Positions 47,661 to 59,430 are shown, counted from the stretch's first letter. The stretch is DNA of 64,000 bases from Melanocharis versteri (GCA_013397845.1 VZTG01007781.1:253966-317965); one strand, 5' to 3'. Notes: generated by a model not told the origin, from the sequence alone. Numbers and translations are program-made.

Positions 47661-50600
47661 GCGTAAGTCACTAAAAAAAGTAATGTCCTCACTGGCAAAA
47701 TGCAAAACTTTGTGAGACAGAGTGAGTCAGATGCCTGAGACAGGAGACTGATGCTGGTGGGAAGATCTGCTGCACCTCTGCTGAATGGTCCTGAGGAAGG
47801 TGGAGCAGAGCACAGATGTTGCACTCCAGTGTTCCTCAGTTGAAAGGGGATAAATGACTAATAGCTGTCTCAAAAGGCCAAACAAAGTGTCATGAGCTCC
47901 TAAAAGCTCCTAAGATGTGTTTCAGCAATTTTTTTTCCTATAATTATCTCACTTCTAGGCTAAACTTTACAGGAAGCCCACTTGGTTTTGTGAGAAATAC
48001 TCTTGTTTAAGAATGCAGATGTTGCTGAGACTCAGAAGGAAGTCTATGTCCATTTGGCCAGCTGTGTCCTAACAAGACATCCACAGACTCTTCATTGTAC
48101 CCTTAGAACTTAATCCAGACAGACAGTGACTTAATGCTAGCTCTTGACACAACTGCACTATATAGAATAAGGCCGAGGCCATCAAAATAATTCTCATTTG
48201 AGAGCAAATGCAGCCTGAACCCAAGTTTGGGAGTCTGCTGAGTAAACACTACCAAAGGAGAAATAAACATGTTCTCTTGGCCTGAACTACCATAACTCTC
48301 TCAGCTGCAGAAAGAAAATACAGTACAAGAGAAAGAGGAATGTTTAGATATGACTTAAGAGGACGGAAATTTTCCGTTCATGTTTAGGAGATCTCACAAT
48401 ATCTGACCACAGCCATGTGTGGTAGCTGAAGCCTACCCCTTACCCAAAAATATGTTCAGGCAGATGGAGAATGAGATTTCTGGGATTTGATTATCAAGAA
48501 TAAAACCACAGACCTGGATGAGCTAATGTTGTTCCAGATGCATTATCTTATAATCTCCATGAAGAGAGAAGGGAATATTGAATCCTCCCTTAAAGAGTTC
48601 TTTCAGCAGGCTTAATCTCCCCATTGCATGAGATGAAATTGCTGCCTAAAACTGGAGGGGATCTCTGCCTGAGTCCCTGTGAGAAGAAAAATCAGATCTG
48701 AAGGAACAGCAAACAGGGGAAAATTTTCCATTCATGTGCTAGGGCACAAAGATCCTTGGGTCCTTTCTCTACTCTGTATTATTCAGATAATGGACCCAGA
48801 TTGATCATTTCACTTTTTGTTTATTCTTGTCCCAGACCACCTTTCCTCTTTCCCCAAATCCATTTTGTCTTGCATCAAACCGTATTTCAGAGCCCAACCC
48901 AAAGAGAACTCTCCAAAAACCTTCCCGGGACAGTATCTCCAGCCAAAACCCTTATTTAGGCACTTAAGCCATTAGCAGAATGGTTATTTTTGAGCAAAAT
49001 TCACTTCAGAAATACTTGCAGAACGATTGTGACCCCTTTGAAGCCCCCTTGCTCTCCCTGGGAGGAGTGGCTGCATCGGGTGTGTGACACTGGGCGCTGC
49101 AGCGGAGCCCAGACTGGGATTTTTGTTTGACCCACGGGCTGCTGAGCTCCCTGATAAGGTGGCTGCTCTCCAAGGAGACATCCAAACCTCCAGGCAGGTC
49201 CCACAGCAATCGCAGGGTCAGCTTTTTTTGCCACATACGGTGACCATTAGCTGAAAATGTCAGAGACCAAAGGTCACTGCAGTGCCCTGGCAGTATTTAT
49301 GTGCTTGAAAAGTACCTGGATGCCCTTGTGTATCCCAGTGTTACTGCTCCCATGGAAAACCAAGGATTTGCCTTTTTAAAACAAGATATGTTTTCTCTCT
49401 CTTGTACATGTCACACACATGCTCTGCCTCCTAAAGAGTTATCTCATGTTTGAAATAATCTGATGGGGAACAGAATTCCGCTCTCAATAAGCTGTAGGGG
49501 GAGAAAGCTGTAAAGCAAAAGATGCTCCTACCATTGTTTCTGCATTGTTAAAAGGTGAAACCCTCAGACAACAAGGAAAAAAAAAAAAAAAAAAAGAAAA
49601 AAATCACACAAGGAAAAAGAAAAGAGACAGTTTTAAGGGATTTTAAAATATCTTATGCTCTGGGATCTAAATTGGCAAGGATCCAAGCAGTGTCTTAAAG
49701 GGACAAGCACTTTATTATACTTTCTAATTCTTCCAAAGTCTGTCCGTAGGATATATGAGCTGGCTCTAATATGACTACTCTATTCTCATCCTCCAGTGGT
49801 ATACTCTGGTCTCAGCTCATAAATTGAAAGTGGAAGATCAGTAAATCAGCATGGACTGTTTCAGAGGGACATTGTGAATTTCCACTCAAATCTTCTGGTT
49901 TATCTTAAATATTTCATCTTAATGTCACCTTTAGAAAAAAAATCTTTCATTCAAGTAAGTTACAACATCCAGTTCTAAACTGATTACACTCCCCCACTGA
50001 CCTTCTGCAGGAAGGCTGCCACAGCAGTGCAAATACCATGTTGGCAGCTCTCTGCTACAGCTTGGGAAGGAGAAATTCTGGCCTGGTGGAGATCCTCAAA
50101 ACGTTCCCAAGGCATGTTTTGGTGCTCAAATAAGGTAGAAGGAGGAGCACACTGCTGTAACACAGGATGGGCACCACCCCAGCTCTTGGCCAAGGCTCCT
50201 TTCCATTTCTGTGGGGGAGTCCCACGTCCTTTCCATCAGCATGACCAACACACTGGAATTCATTACCATTTACTGGGCCAGACTATTTTCTGTTAGGTCA
50301 CAAATTTCAGCAGTCTGAGCAAGGGGAGCTATTTTTTTGAGGCAGGAGGGGCTGTGGTAGTGAGAAGGATTAAAGAAAGACACAGATGAATACTCTCAAT
50401 GAGTCTCTCAGGTACAACCTGAATTTCCTTACAATAATAATAGCAACTTCCTCCCCTGAGGAGGAGTACTTCCCCAAAAACTTGAAGAAACACCTAGAAG
50501 GGAAAGATTTAACTGAAAAATTGTATCATGAAATGCACTATAAATGTCATTCATTCCAACCAATGCCAGTTGTACTGGGCAATAAACAATGGACCCTGGA

Positions 50601-52805
50601 AACACTTTTTTTTTTCTGTATTCTTCTTTTAAAATAATTGAGGAGCTACCTGAGAAATATGTGCTGATAAAATTGCTCAGAAGGCTTGGGTTTGTCCTCT
50701 TTCTTCCTACATTGGCCTTGTTATTTTTTTCCTCTGAAAGGAGAAAACTTGGTTCTTCAGGACTTTAAATGAAGCTGGGAGTTTCCATGGCTGCTTATTT
50801 ATACAGGGCTATACCCCACAGTTAATTCACCCTGACAAGAATGATGTTGAGCTTTCTTGCCATATGATCTTGTATTTAAGATCCTGTCAGTTTTGAGGAT
50901 TCTAAATAAACCTTCTTTTAAATATTTAATACCCTTCAGTGATATATGCCTTCAGGCTCTGAGCCTGGTCCAACCATCAAAACTTGGAGTTTTCTATATT
51001 TTCCACCACCACAGTCTTCTCATATAAATTAAATTTGCACTCCAAATCCTCTGGTGAATTTCAACTTGTTTGCTTCTCATTTGCCATTCCCTTACATCTA
51101 GAAAGAAATAAAAAATCTACTTGAGTTCCTCCTATAGGACTTCTAAGCTCTTTGTAAAGTAAAGTCATCCCATCCCAAAAATAAATAGCCACAATAGTTT
51201 GTGATAATGTCTCTGATGATTTGAATGATGCTCACGTTCTCTCCATCTTCTCTCTTTTTTATTAGGGACCTACACGTGGAACACTAAAAGAAAATAAAGA
51301 AAGGGTGATTTCTCCCTCTCTCCTTGGCCCAGCAACTTCCTCCCTTTTGCTGTGGTAACAAGAGGAATAAGACAAACAACAGGCTGTCCAAAACAGAATG
51401 GAGATGTTCATGGGGTAAATAGAAATCATTTCACAACACTGACCCAATGAGGTGTTATGGGAGATGTAGGGCTTGACCAAATCAGCCAACAACCTGTTGC
51501 TTGGGGACCTTAGCCTGGTCACTAGGAGAAGCATAAAGCTCTTGCTCTGAGTGAGCCTGATGGAGGTTTGGGCCTCTGCCTCCGTGGCTATGCCCAGCTG
51601 GTTTCCATTTTGACCACAAGTTCCACTGCAGACGTGGAGAGATTTCCTTCTAATTAAATATATCAAGAGTCACAGCCTCAAACCAATGCAGATCCTCATT
51701 GAGGCCTCTCAGCACTATGAAGAAAAAGGGGGGTTGAAGGAGTTGGTAGATCAGAGGTTTTCTCTTATCCTTCCTCTCTCAACCAGCAGCCTCAACCATC
51801 AACACATTTCTCAAGGCACATAAAGACTGGGTCCTTCCCAGATTTATTTGCTCCTCGGTGCTCAGAGTCCTGCAGAACTTGTCCTTTCCCTGTGTCTCCC
51901 CATTTGCACTTCTGGATGTGTCACACATGCACACACACCCCTGCTACAAAATCTGGGAGACACACAACAAAAAGCCTGACCCAAGGATGCCAGGATGTGC
52001 TCCAAACAGGAACCCAGGCGACTGGGATGCCTGTCACTTGCTCCAGCCACCATCAATAGCAAAGGCAAAAGAGCACCAGCAAGAGCCTTCATCAAATGGA
52101 AACGTAACTAAAACAAACAAAGTGTGTGTCAGCTTCAGTTCAAGAGAGGTTCCTGGAAGCTAACTCATAACAGCTAGGGCAGAAATTCCAGCTCTTTGAC
52201 AGGAATTGTCCCTAACTCTAAGTAAAAGTGTTTAGACTTCACGGAACTCAGCAAAATTGCCTTTGAGTGTCAGCAGTGAACACTGTATATTCTTCTAAGG
52301 CTTCCCAGTACAACTGTCAGCTGTCTGTTTTCTTTCTGCTACATGTAGAGTTTATACAGACACTCCCAGAGGAGCCTTTAATTGCATGTCATGACAAGTC
52401 TCCCAACCTCTTTGCAGCTCTTCCACTTAACACGTAGTGTAAACTCACCCAATCTCCCTTCACTTTCTCCTTCCCAGATTTCTCTCCTGGAGCTCTGTGG
52501 AGCCCTGTGTTGAAGCTTCATTTTGATGGAGTGGACCCAGTGGAGAACTCTATAAAAAGCATCCGACCCATTTATCAGGACAAATCTCTTTAGCAAGTCT
52601 ATATAAACCTCACGTGTTGAAGAGCCATAACCTGTGACTCAGAGACAAAACTAACTGAATAACTAAGAGCAAGACTTGGGGTTTTTTTTTCCAATTTCCT
52701 ATTCCTACAGGGGTTTTATTATTGTGCAAGATAGTCACCAGATTTTACTAATGACAGCACTGGGCAATCCCAGCAGAGAGACAACACCATTATGGAGAGA
52801 GCTAT
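47661..52805. other. Non-coding DNA, no gene seen
   Basis: No gene is supported. A slightly GC-richer patch at 49020-49245 yields three overlapping minus-strand frames of about 70 codons that shadow one another. The 134-codon minus frame at 51262-51666 is not recognisable. A poly(A) lies at 49577-49603. Confidence 0.5.
49577..49603. repeat. poly(A) run with one G
   Basis: Nineteen A, G, seven A, then an A-rich purine stretch to about 49627. No retrocopy recognised upstream. Confidence 0.9.
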
Positions 52806-52935
52806 GCAAACACAGAGACTGTCCCTGCCCCAGAGTTCTTATAATATAAATAGTAAAGACAGTGGGAGGGAAAAGAGAAGCACAGAGAGGTGAAACGTGT
52901 TGCTCAAGAGGACACGACAGCTCAGTAGTCACTAC
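52806..52935. repeat. Ancient L3/MIR-like remnant
   Basis: Ordered blocks: GCAAACACAGAGACTGTCCC, TGCCCCAGAGTTCTTATAAT, then AGAAGCACAGAGAGGTGAAA and TGCTCAAGAGGACACGACAG. They match the order CAGTCCCTGCCCTCAAGGAGCTTACAAT ... GAGGCACAGAGAGGTTAAGT ... TGCCCAAGGTCACACAG of an old amniote retroposon. Family name uncertain. Confidence 0.55.
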
Positions 52936-53262
52936 AGAGTATTGCCTCTCAGGGTGAGTGTTTTTGTAAGAGGTCTGGCTTTGCATTTGAAAAAAAAAGT
53001 CAAAGCAATTCTCACGGCAAAGACTGTAAAGTCTGGTTACACTTGTAAAGGGATTCTGTAGAACATCATGCCCCAGTGTGCCATATTATTCCCTTTTTGT
53101 GATTCTCAGAACAAACTTCCACAATTTTCAAGTCTAAAGAGACTTTTTTTTCAGTGCTTCTGCCTCAAACCAGTATCCAAAAATTAAGGTGTGATAGTGA
53201 AAAATTTATATTTAAAGCACTGTATGTTTTCACCAAATTCCTCCCCCACCCATTATGGCCAT

Positions 53263-53361
53263 GGTTTAACTGCACATCTAAGCACATGTTTAACCACACG
53301 AGTAGTGCTACACACATCAATGAAACTACCTGCACTTAAAATTAAGCACTTGTTTAAGGGC
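53263..53361. repeat. Ancient palindromic-type repeat remnant
   Basis: CTAAGCACATGTTTAACC, then AGTAGTGCTA ... TCAATGAAACTACC, then TTAAAATTAAGCACTTGTTTAAG. This parallels an old sauropsid repeat with AAGCACATGCTTAA words on both sides of a TTGACTTCAATGGGACTAC centre. It directly precedes the foldback element below and may be part of the same insertion. Confidence 0.45.
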
Positions 53362-53380
53362 AAGATATAGAGAGACACAG

Positions 53381-53460
53381 AGTGGGATTTTAAAAACCCC
53401 TTGAGCATTCAGTGGGAGTTAGGTGCTTAATGCGCTTAAGAGACATTTGAAAATCCCACT
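53381..53460. repeat. Foldback (MITE-like) ancient repeat, 80 bp
   Basis: AGTGGGATTTTAAAA at 53381-53395 pairs with the reverse complement of 53446-53460 (AGTGGGATTTTCAAA) with one mismatch. The interior reads GTGGGAGTTAGGTGCTTAATGC, the GGGAGTTAGGTGCC-type motif of the same class as the element at 23133-23232. Probably a non-autonomous DNA transposon relic. Confidence 0.6.
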
Positions 53461-53690
53461 GAGATGGTGTATCTGCAGCTGAACGCCTCTGGAAATCTGT
53501 CAGTGATGCTCAGAATGATACAGTGATTGATTGCAGTGACAATTACACCTCTAATGAAGTCCTGATTACACAGAGAATTTACAACAGATATGTCTAAAAT
53601 TGGTGCAAGGACCGGCTCCTTTTTCTAAAGCACCACTTAGAGCTCGATCCAAAATAGCTCTCGGGTGATGTGAGATTCTGTGGGCGACAC
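53461..53690. promoter_or_regulatory. Candidate conserved homeodomain-rich block
   Basis: Contains TGATTGATT (53524-53532), which fits a PBX-HOX composite site, followed within 40 bases by ACAATTACACC, TCTAATGAAG and CTGATTACAC. Three TAAT/ATTA cores and one PBX-HOX-like site in about 50 bases is dense. The block begins directly at the end of an old repeat. Function inferred only. Confidence 0.35.
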
Positions 53691-54169
53691 GAGCAGCCAC
53701 TCTCAGAGGGCTCACAGGGCCAGCCAGCCAGCTTGTCGTTCATTTATGTTTATTATTAGCCAGACTTCTTCTAACCAGGCGTTTTTCACCCTATACAGTG
53801 ATCGAAGACCCCAGTCCTCTCCTCCCCATCCTTGCCAAATCCTGCAGCAGAGGGACCTCCACACTCCGTCTTGCTAGCTGATCCTGGACTTATCCCTAAA
53901 AGAGGACCCAAAACACCCAGAGTCTGCAGCTCTGACAAAATCAGCACTCACCCAGCAACACATCCAAATGCCTGGGGACACTCAGGAGCTGAACAAACAC
54001 CTCTAATGAAGTGATATAATTTTTCTAAGCTAATGAGAAGAAGGTGACCTGAGCCCACAGGTATGAACCCTAATGGACAACAAGCCGAGGAGATAAGCCC
54101 CCGCTTTCCACACAAGCTAACAGAGGTCATGCTGGCCAGAGCTTGAATCTTTCTGGCAAGCAGCTCACT
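53691..54169. other. Non-coding DNA, no gene seen
   Basis: No supported gene. 53995-54130 has TAATGAAGTGATATAATTTTTC and CTAAGCTAATGAG words and may extend the conserved-looking blocks on either side. Confidence 0.45.
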
Positions 54170-54625
54170 GCAGCTCTACACCTGGCTGGGTTTAATTTGT
54201 TATTTATGTCAGCTTTGCATATTTGTAAAGTTCAAGGGTTTATTGCCCTGGCCTGACCTTGCCAAGTCAGAGCTCACATGTGGTTCTCTAGTAGCAATTT
54301 CTTTCTAATAAACTTTACTTGAAAGAACATGTGTGATAGATTTTGTTGATGATTAAAAAGAATGGGGCTACGTTCATTGTTAGCCAAGCTGGTTTTGAAG
54401 TTTTGTTGGAAGTCACCTCTGTGCTCATTTTTTAAAAAATGTCCCCTTCCCCCTCACCCCGTTATTTTACTGCACACCCTAATTATGTTTCATGTTGAAG
54501 CATGTAGCATTGTTTGTGTCTATACAGTAAAGACAATTCCCCCATGTGCTTATTAAGATCATTAAATTAAAGAGCATTGTTCAGAATTGGTCTTTAATCA
54601 GAGCATGTACCAGCACCAAAACCCC
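54170..54625. promoter_or_regulatory. Candidate enhancer with three same-strand SOX sites
   Basis: The heptamer CATTGTT (SOX core AACAATG on the other strand) occurs at 54375-54381, 54508-54514 and 54575-54581, all in the same orientation. The block also contains TTGCATATTTGTAAA (POU-like, near 54214), TGACCTTGCC (54256) and CCTAATTATGTTTCATG (54478). It has almost no simple repeats. SOX-POU co-occurrence is typical of neural and stem-cell enhancers, but no tissue can be assigned from sequence. Confidence 0.35.
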
Positions 54626-56562
54626 GGGCACACACAGGAGCAGGAAAATGCAAGTCTCTGATGTACAAATATGCAGAAAGTAACTAATACCTGGCATATT
54701 CTCTGCCAGACCCAAAGATTGTTGCTTCTAATTTTCTTTGTTTTCCCCTATTAGCAAAGGAAACAAATATTTTCTGTCCTAACAGGGTAAGATCCTTTCT
54801 CCATAGGAAGCAGCACCAAATTCCCTTCACTTTTAAGGGGCTGAGAAATTCATTCCCTTATGGTCAGGAACAAATATGCCAGCGGTTCCCTGGGAAGTGG
54901 AATTTCTAAAACCTGATATTTGACCTTTCTGCAGGGTAGGTGCTCATGTGGCTAAAGGCATGGTTGTGCCTGTGTTGTTTTACCCCAGCGCTCCACCGTG
55001 AGCAGCTGGGTACCATGAAAGCTCCAGCACTGGAGGCATTTTGGGAACTGGATAAACTGCAGCCTTCGTGCTTCTGCCCACAGAGCTGTGTTTAATCCAG
55101 ACTGCCCATCCTTCTGCCAAGGGTGGTCAGCCTTGTCCAAGTTAAAGAGTTATTATTGGTAGATTGACAGAAAACGCGATTGCATAAATCTCATTTTCTT
55201 ATAAAACCCAGCTGAAAGTGTTCCAACACTGCTAGTACATCCTGAAATCCTTACTTCTGCTACTTTATTTTCCCACAGCTTGTTATGTTTTCAGCCCAGG
55301 ACCTAATTGTGGAGAGAGAGCACTGAAGGAAATTTTCGTCTGTGTAAGACAGCAAGTTGCCATGTGCTTTTGTGGTTCCTGGAAGAGCACGTATGTACAG
55401 GTACTTCCCTGAATCAACAGTTTTGATTGCAAATAATTTGAGGCAGGGTTGTCATTTATTAAATGCTTGTACAATGACCTTCCTGAGATCCCCAACACTA
55501 CTGTAAAATGACTAAATTAGTAAATAACAGTGACATCCATGCTCTGACAGCAGCTGTGAGACTTTCCATTAAATTAAGAGCTCAAGAGGCAATTGCAACT
55601 AACAGTCAAAGCAGGGATAAGGAAACCGAATTTCTGGTTGTCACTCACGGAGCAGGGTCAGGATGCCTAAAGTATCAGTTCCTTGCTCCCTCTGTGAACA
55701 GGACACTGGATTAGGGAATTGTCAGCCTGGCATAAGCCTTTCCTTTCTTTGCTAAGTGGCAAAAGACACCAGTTTGAATTATGCTTAGCGTGGGTTGGCT
55801 GGAAAAAGCTGCAGGGCAATCAGCAATGATCAGCCCTCTGCCAACTGATTATAACAGCTCAGCCTTCAGTCCTGTCTGAGATTTGTTTTCCCACTGCGTG
55901 TAAAACAAATCTTGAGTCTTATTGCTTGTCTTCCTTTTTGTATGGGGTGATTTTCAGAAGACCCAGGCAATTTTAGCAAACCATAACAGACACACAGATT
56001 TATATGTAAATATATAAAACTTCAAATGTTTCTTTTTCTCTTTTCTTTAGCTTCTCTCTTCCTTTGACACCACTCCTATCTCTAAGTCTGTACACAGTCC
56101 TTTCATCATATTCACTGTCCTTACTTTTCCCATCTCTTTTTTTCCTTCAAATTCTTCCCCCCTGAAAATTTCACATCTTTTTAGCTCTAAGTGTCCTTTC
56201 CCAGCCCAACTAACACCACATATTTTTATTCAGCTAATATCTGTTCCTCCTTTTACAAAACTTGTTTATAGTGTTCTCACTTAAAATGCAAAAGATAGTT
56301 TGGCAAGAGCACATTTTTGCAAGGAATAACAAAATTAAGGAGATCCAAAGCCAAATACAAAACCCCATGTAGGCAAAGAGGTACAACCAAGAGCACAGCA
56401 AAATTGGAGTTTCCAAAACAAACTGGAAAAGTTTCATCAAAGTCCCAGCCCTTATTCTTAATTGGACACCCTGGTGTTTCAAGGGGCTTGGTGGAAAATA
56501 AAACAAATGTGCCTATTGTTCTTAGAATAAGTATTACAATAATAATCATTCTTTAAGCATCA
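54626..56562. other. Non-coding DNA, candidate conserved block 55500-55870
   Basis: No gene. 55500-55870 has complex unique sequence (ACTAAATTAGTAAATAAC, CATTAAATTAAGAGC, GCAATTGCAAC) with a 68-codon frame that is not recognisable. The 90-codon minus-strand frames at 56234-56549 are hydrophobic because of composition. Confidence 0.45.
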
Positions 56563-56692
56563 GTAGTGCCTTTCATCTAAGGACCATAAAGCACAGTGCC
56601 AACATGAATGAAAAGCCTCTCGGTGCTCCTATAAACAACATAGGCATTTTAGAACCATTTTTGACACAGGAGTGAGGCCCAGGTAAGATAAT
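56563..56692. repeat. Ancient L3/MIR-like remnant
   Basis: AGTGCCTTTCATCTAAGGA, then CATAAAGCACAGTGCCAACATGAATGA, and later TTTTTGACACAGGAGTGAGGCC, matching in order GCGCCTTTCATCCAAGGATCTCAAAGCGCTTTACAAACATTAAT ... TTTTACAGATGAGGAACTGAGGCC from an old amniote retroposon. The 5' block is the better preserved one. Confidence 0.55.
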
Positions 56693-57600
56693 AGCAATTT
56701 TGTTTCAACATTTGCTGTTGGTTACTTAATTCTGTGTATATTTAGGCCCTGCAGTATTACTTGATTTTCACAAGTGATAAACATCCCTGGTTTCACTGGC
56801 TCTTAGCGTGCAGCAGCTCTCAAACTCAAGTCCTGCTTTAGCTGCTTTAAAAGTACCTGCTTATATCCTACTGTCTGCAGTTTTCTGCCAGAATCAGACC
56901 ACATATTTGTGCAAGGACTAGAGGAATTTAAGGCTCCTACACCCTTCATCTGCCCATGATTTTCACAGTATAGCCGATGTCCTGTGAAGACCTAGGCATA
57001 GTCTTCTCTTTCAGCATGAGCAATTCCATTCAACACCATGCTGAACACAGTGAATACAGTTGATTCAGCGGGCTGAGATTTGTTCAGGATTGGGTCTCAC
57101 GTATTTCCTTTCTAGTCTTCAGAAGCTCTCAGATGGCTTCACATACTCAGCCAAGGGTTTAAAATATGAAATGTAGCTAAATCCCCACAAACCCTTGTTT
57201 TATCAACCTTTGCTATCTCCTCGGTGATTGGTTAAGAAATTTGTAAGCAGCATTTCCCAGGCATTGGCTTAATCAGAAGCTTTCAGCCTCACTCCCAGCC
57301 AATCCAAGTGCTAAACACAACACTGCCCAATTTATTTTTTAACAAGGTTCTCTACTATTGAAACCAGTATGAAGTGCAATTATGGGCTTAACATTCAACT
57401 GTTAAATTATCCTCCCAACATCTTTCCAGGCCACTCTCTTAGCTCTTCAGAAGAATATTTTATTGGAAAGGGTAAATGTATAAAAATCTACTGTTAAAAC
57501 ACTCAACAAATCTCCCCTGTCAGGCCAGTAAACTGTAGTCCACCCACTCTGATCTGAGATTGCTGTTTCTCTGCTCCCCCTTCCCCACCTCCCTTTTCTT
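56693..57600. other. Non-coding DNA, candidate conserved block 57150-57440
   Basis: No gene. 57150-57440 reads as complex unique sequence with CCAATCC/GATTGG words (57226 and 57299) and TTTAACAAGG. A REST-like half-site at 57029-57037 is not accepted as a full element. Confidence 0.4.
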
Positions 57601-58260
57601 TGTTTAAAATATGCTGACCACACAGTGACCTCTCGTAACCCATTGGTCGAAAATTACAACCAGCCACACAAACAAGCAGCTCGAGGTCAGAAAGAGCAGG
57701 GTCTGCTAAAAGTTAGTAATCATACATTAATTCCCTGACATAATTAATCAAAATGAACCACCGTTATCTTGCGCGGAACCTTTAACCTATTACAAAGGGG
57801 TCAATTTGCAAACCACTTGAGCATGGGAGTTTGGTACAAATAGCATACTCCCTTCATCTGGGATGCCCTAAGTAGGCAAAAATGCCTTTGAAGTCCCAAA
57901 TCTACTAGATTTAGATATAATTTCATCAATCAAGTTAAAAGGCTGCCTTCTCTCCAAAAAGGATTTCATGTAGATCTGTCATCTAGCTCTGTTCAGTGGG
58001 TGACTGAAAATCCATTTGTTAGGCTCTTTTTGTCAGGATGGAGTAGGCTGCAGTTGGCTCTACATGTCAAAATAGCTGAAAGTTTATCAAATTGAAGGCT
58101 AAGAGGCATGATTTGTGTTAGAACCTGCGCTGGTCTGGTGAAGGAAGCAGTAAATCTCAGCTTTGTTATGCCAATCAGCTCCAATTCTGGAACTTAATTG
58201 TGTTTTCATTTGATATGACTATAATTACATCTATATAGTGCATGCAGCTATTCACAGGGA
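57601..58260. promoter_or_regulatory. Candidate conserved enhancer, motif-dense
   Basis: Contains TGACCACA (57615-57622, RUNX type) and ATTGGTC (57642-57648, inverted CCAAT). Paired homeodomain sites CATTAATT (57725-57732) and ATAATTAATCA (57740-57750) follow. A DR1-like AGGTTA-A-AGGTTC lies on the minus strand (57776-57788), with ACAAAGGGGTCA just after. Long, unique and nearly free of simple repeats; it is among the best candidates in the window for a deeply conserved element. The role is inferred. Confidence 0.4.
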
Positions 58261-58520
58261 ATCAGAAACAGCACTTCACACATTTGTACAGCTACCAGGG
58301 CCGTGCTGCCTCATGATCCTTTATGCTCTCACCCAAGCAAAGTCCCTGTGAAATAGCAGGATCTCCATCTTGGTTAAGCCCCCGAGAAATTTAACCCTGA
58401 TCTTTCAAGGGATTTTAGTGCTCAGTTCCTTTTCAGATCTTAAATTCCTGCTGAAATCAGCATGAATCAGGCACCTCGTCAGGAATCAGCAGTCTAAATA
58501 CTTCTAGGATTTGGGTTTAA

Positions 58521-58595
58521 ACGGCATGTCCAAGGTCACACAGGAGGAACTTGCAGCAGAGAGAGGAGCAGAATTCAGGTCTCTGAAGTCCACTG
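58521..58595 (-). repeat. MIR-like SINE remnant
   Basis: GGCATGTCCAAGGTCACACA followed by CAGAGAGAGGAGCAGAATTC and GGTCTCTGAAGTCCACTG. It follows the antisense MIR core order TTGCCCAAGGTCACACAGC ... GGCAGAGCCGGGATTCGAACCCAGGTCTG ... ACTCCA. Old CORE-SINE-type or L2/L3-tail sequence; only the core is kept. Confidence 0.55.
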
Positions 58596-58999
58596 AATCA
58601 ACCTTCCTCCATCAGCTTTAAGATCCCTACAGTCCATGGAATCTCCCCTGAGTGTTTTCTAATCCACTTTCATATGCACCAATACAAACATTCATCCGTA
58701 TGTATATCTAATGTGTTTATTTATTGCGTGCAAGAATGGATGAGCTGTAGAGTTTTAGAAGAATATCATCTTATCAGTGATATCATATGTCACACAGGTG
58801 AACCTCAAGGGGTTTACGATGTTACCAAAACCCCAAAATAGAATTAATTTTAAGCCATTCACTGAATCTCATTTTCTGTGCCATATAATATATGAGCACG
58901 ACAAAGGTGTCAAATATATTTTAAATTACTTTATATAAGCATTAGTGCAACAACTGCATTTGGAAAGTATCACACCTACTTAAAAAGTTTCTGGGAAAT
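58596..58999. other. AT-rich non-coding DNA, no gene seen
   Basis: No gene or recognisable repeat. Contains TGTTTATTTATTGCG near 58716, a FOX-like word. Confidence 0.5.
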
Positions 59000-59430
59000 G
59001 TAAAACAAAGTCATTGTTAAGGTCAGCGTTTTAGCAGAGGTCACTTGAACTACAATTCCCAATATGCACATGGAGTTGACATGTCTGGCTTTTAAAACAA
59101 AATCACAATTCATCATCTGAACGTCAGATCTGTGGCTTATGAGTTCCTGGTGTCTGAATGATTATGACACTTATAAAGTATATTTTATTATTACAGCCCA
59201 CTCATTGCCACTCTCCATATGTGAAGTGATGGATATTTTAAATGTAATTCTACTTATTTATATTTATATCTTACTAGTGACAGGTAAAAAGCATCAACAA
59301 ATCACTGCAATTTTTAACTAGTCAGAGACAAGATTTATTTTTAGTATAGTTAGCATGCACACTGTGGTTATTAGGAAGAATGATTCCCACTCAGAGAATC
59401 ATTGTTTAGTCATGTTTAATTAAAATAAGC
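59000..59430. promoter_or_regulatory. Candidate regulatory block with ZNF143-type site
   Basis: ACTACAATTCCCAATATGCA at 59049-59068 matches the ZNF143/THAP11 consensus ACTACAATTCCCAGAATGCA at 18 of 20 positions, with all invariant blocks (ACTACA, TCCCA, ATGC) kept. AGGTCA half-sites lie just upstream (59020-59025 and 59039-59044). Downstream, to 59430, the DNA is dense in TAAT and TTAATTAAAA words. ZNF143 sites are typical of promoters and chromatin-loop anchors. No transcript is recognisable here. Confidence 0.5.

Noticed and set aside
56234..56549. Two overlapping minus-strand frames rich in Leu, Ile and Phe
   Set aside because: Two frames of the same AT-rich DNA are both open and both hydrophobic, the pattern of composition rather than coding.
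57029..57052. REST/RE1-like TTCAACACCATGCTGAACACAG
   Set aside because: Only the left half-site fits (8 of 9). The right half GGACAGCGCC is not recognisable at any accepted spacing.
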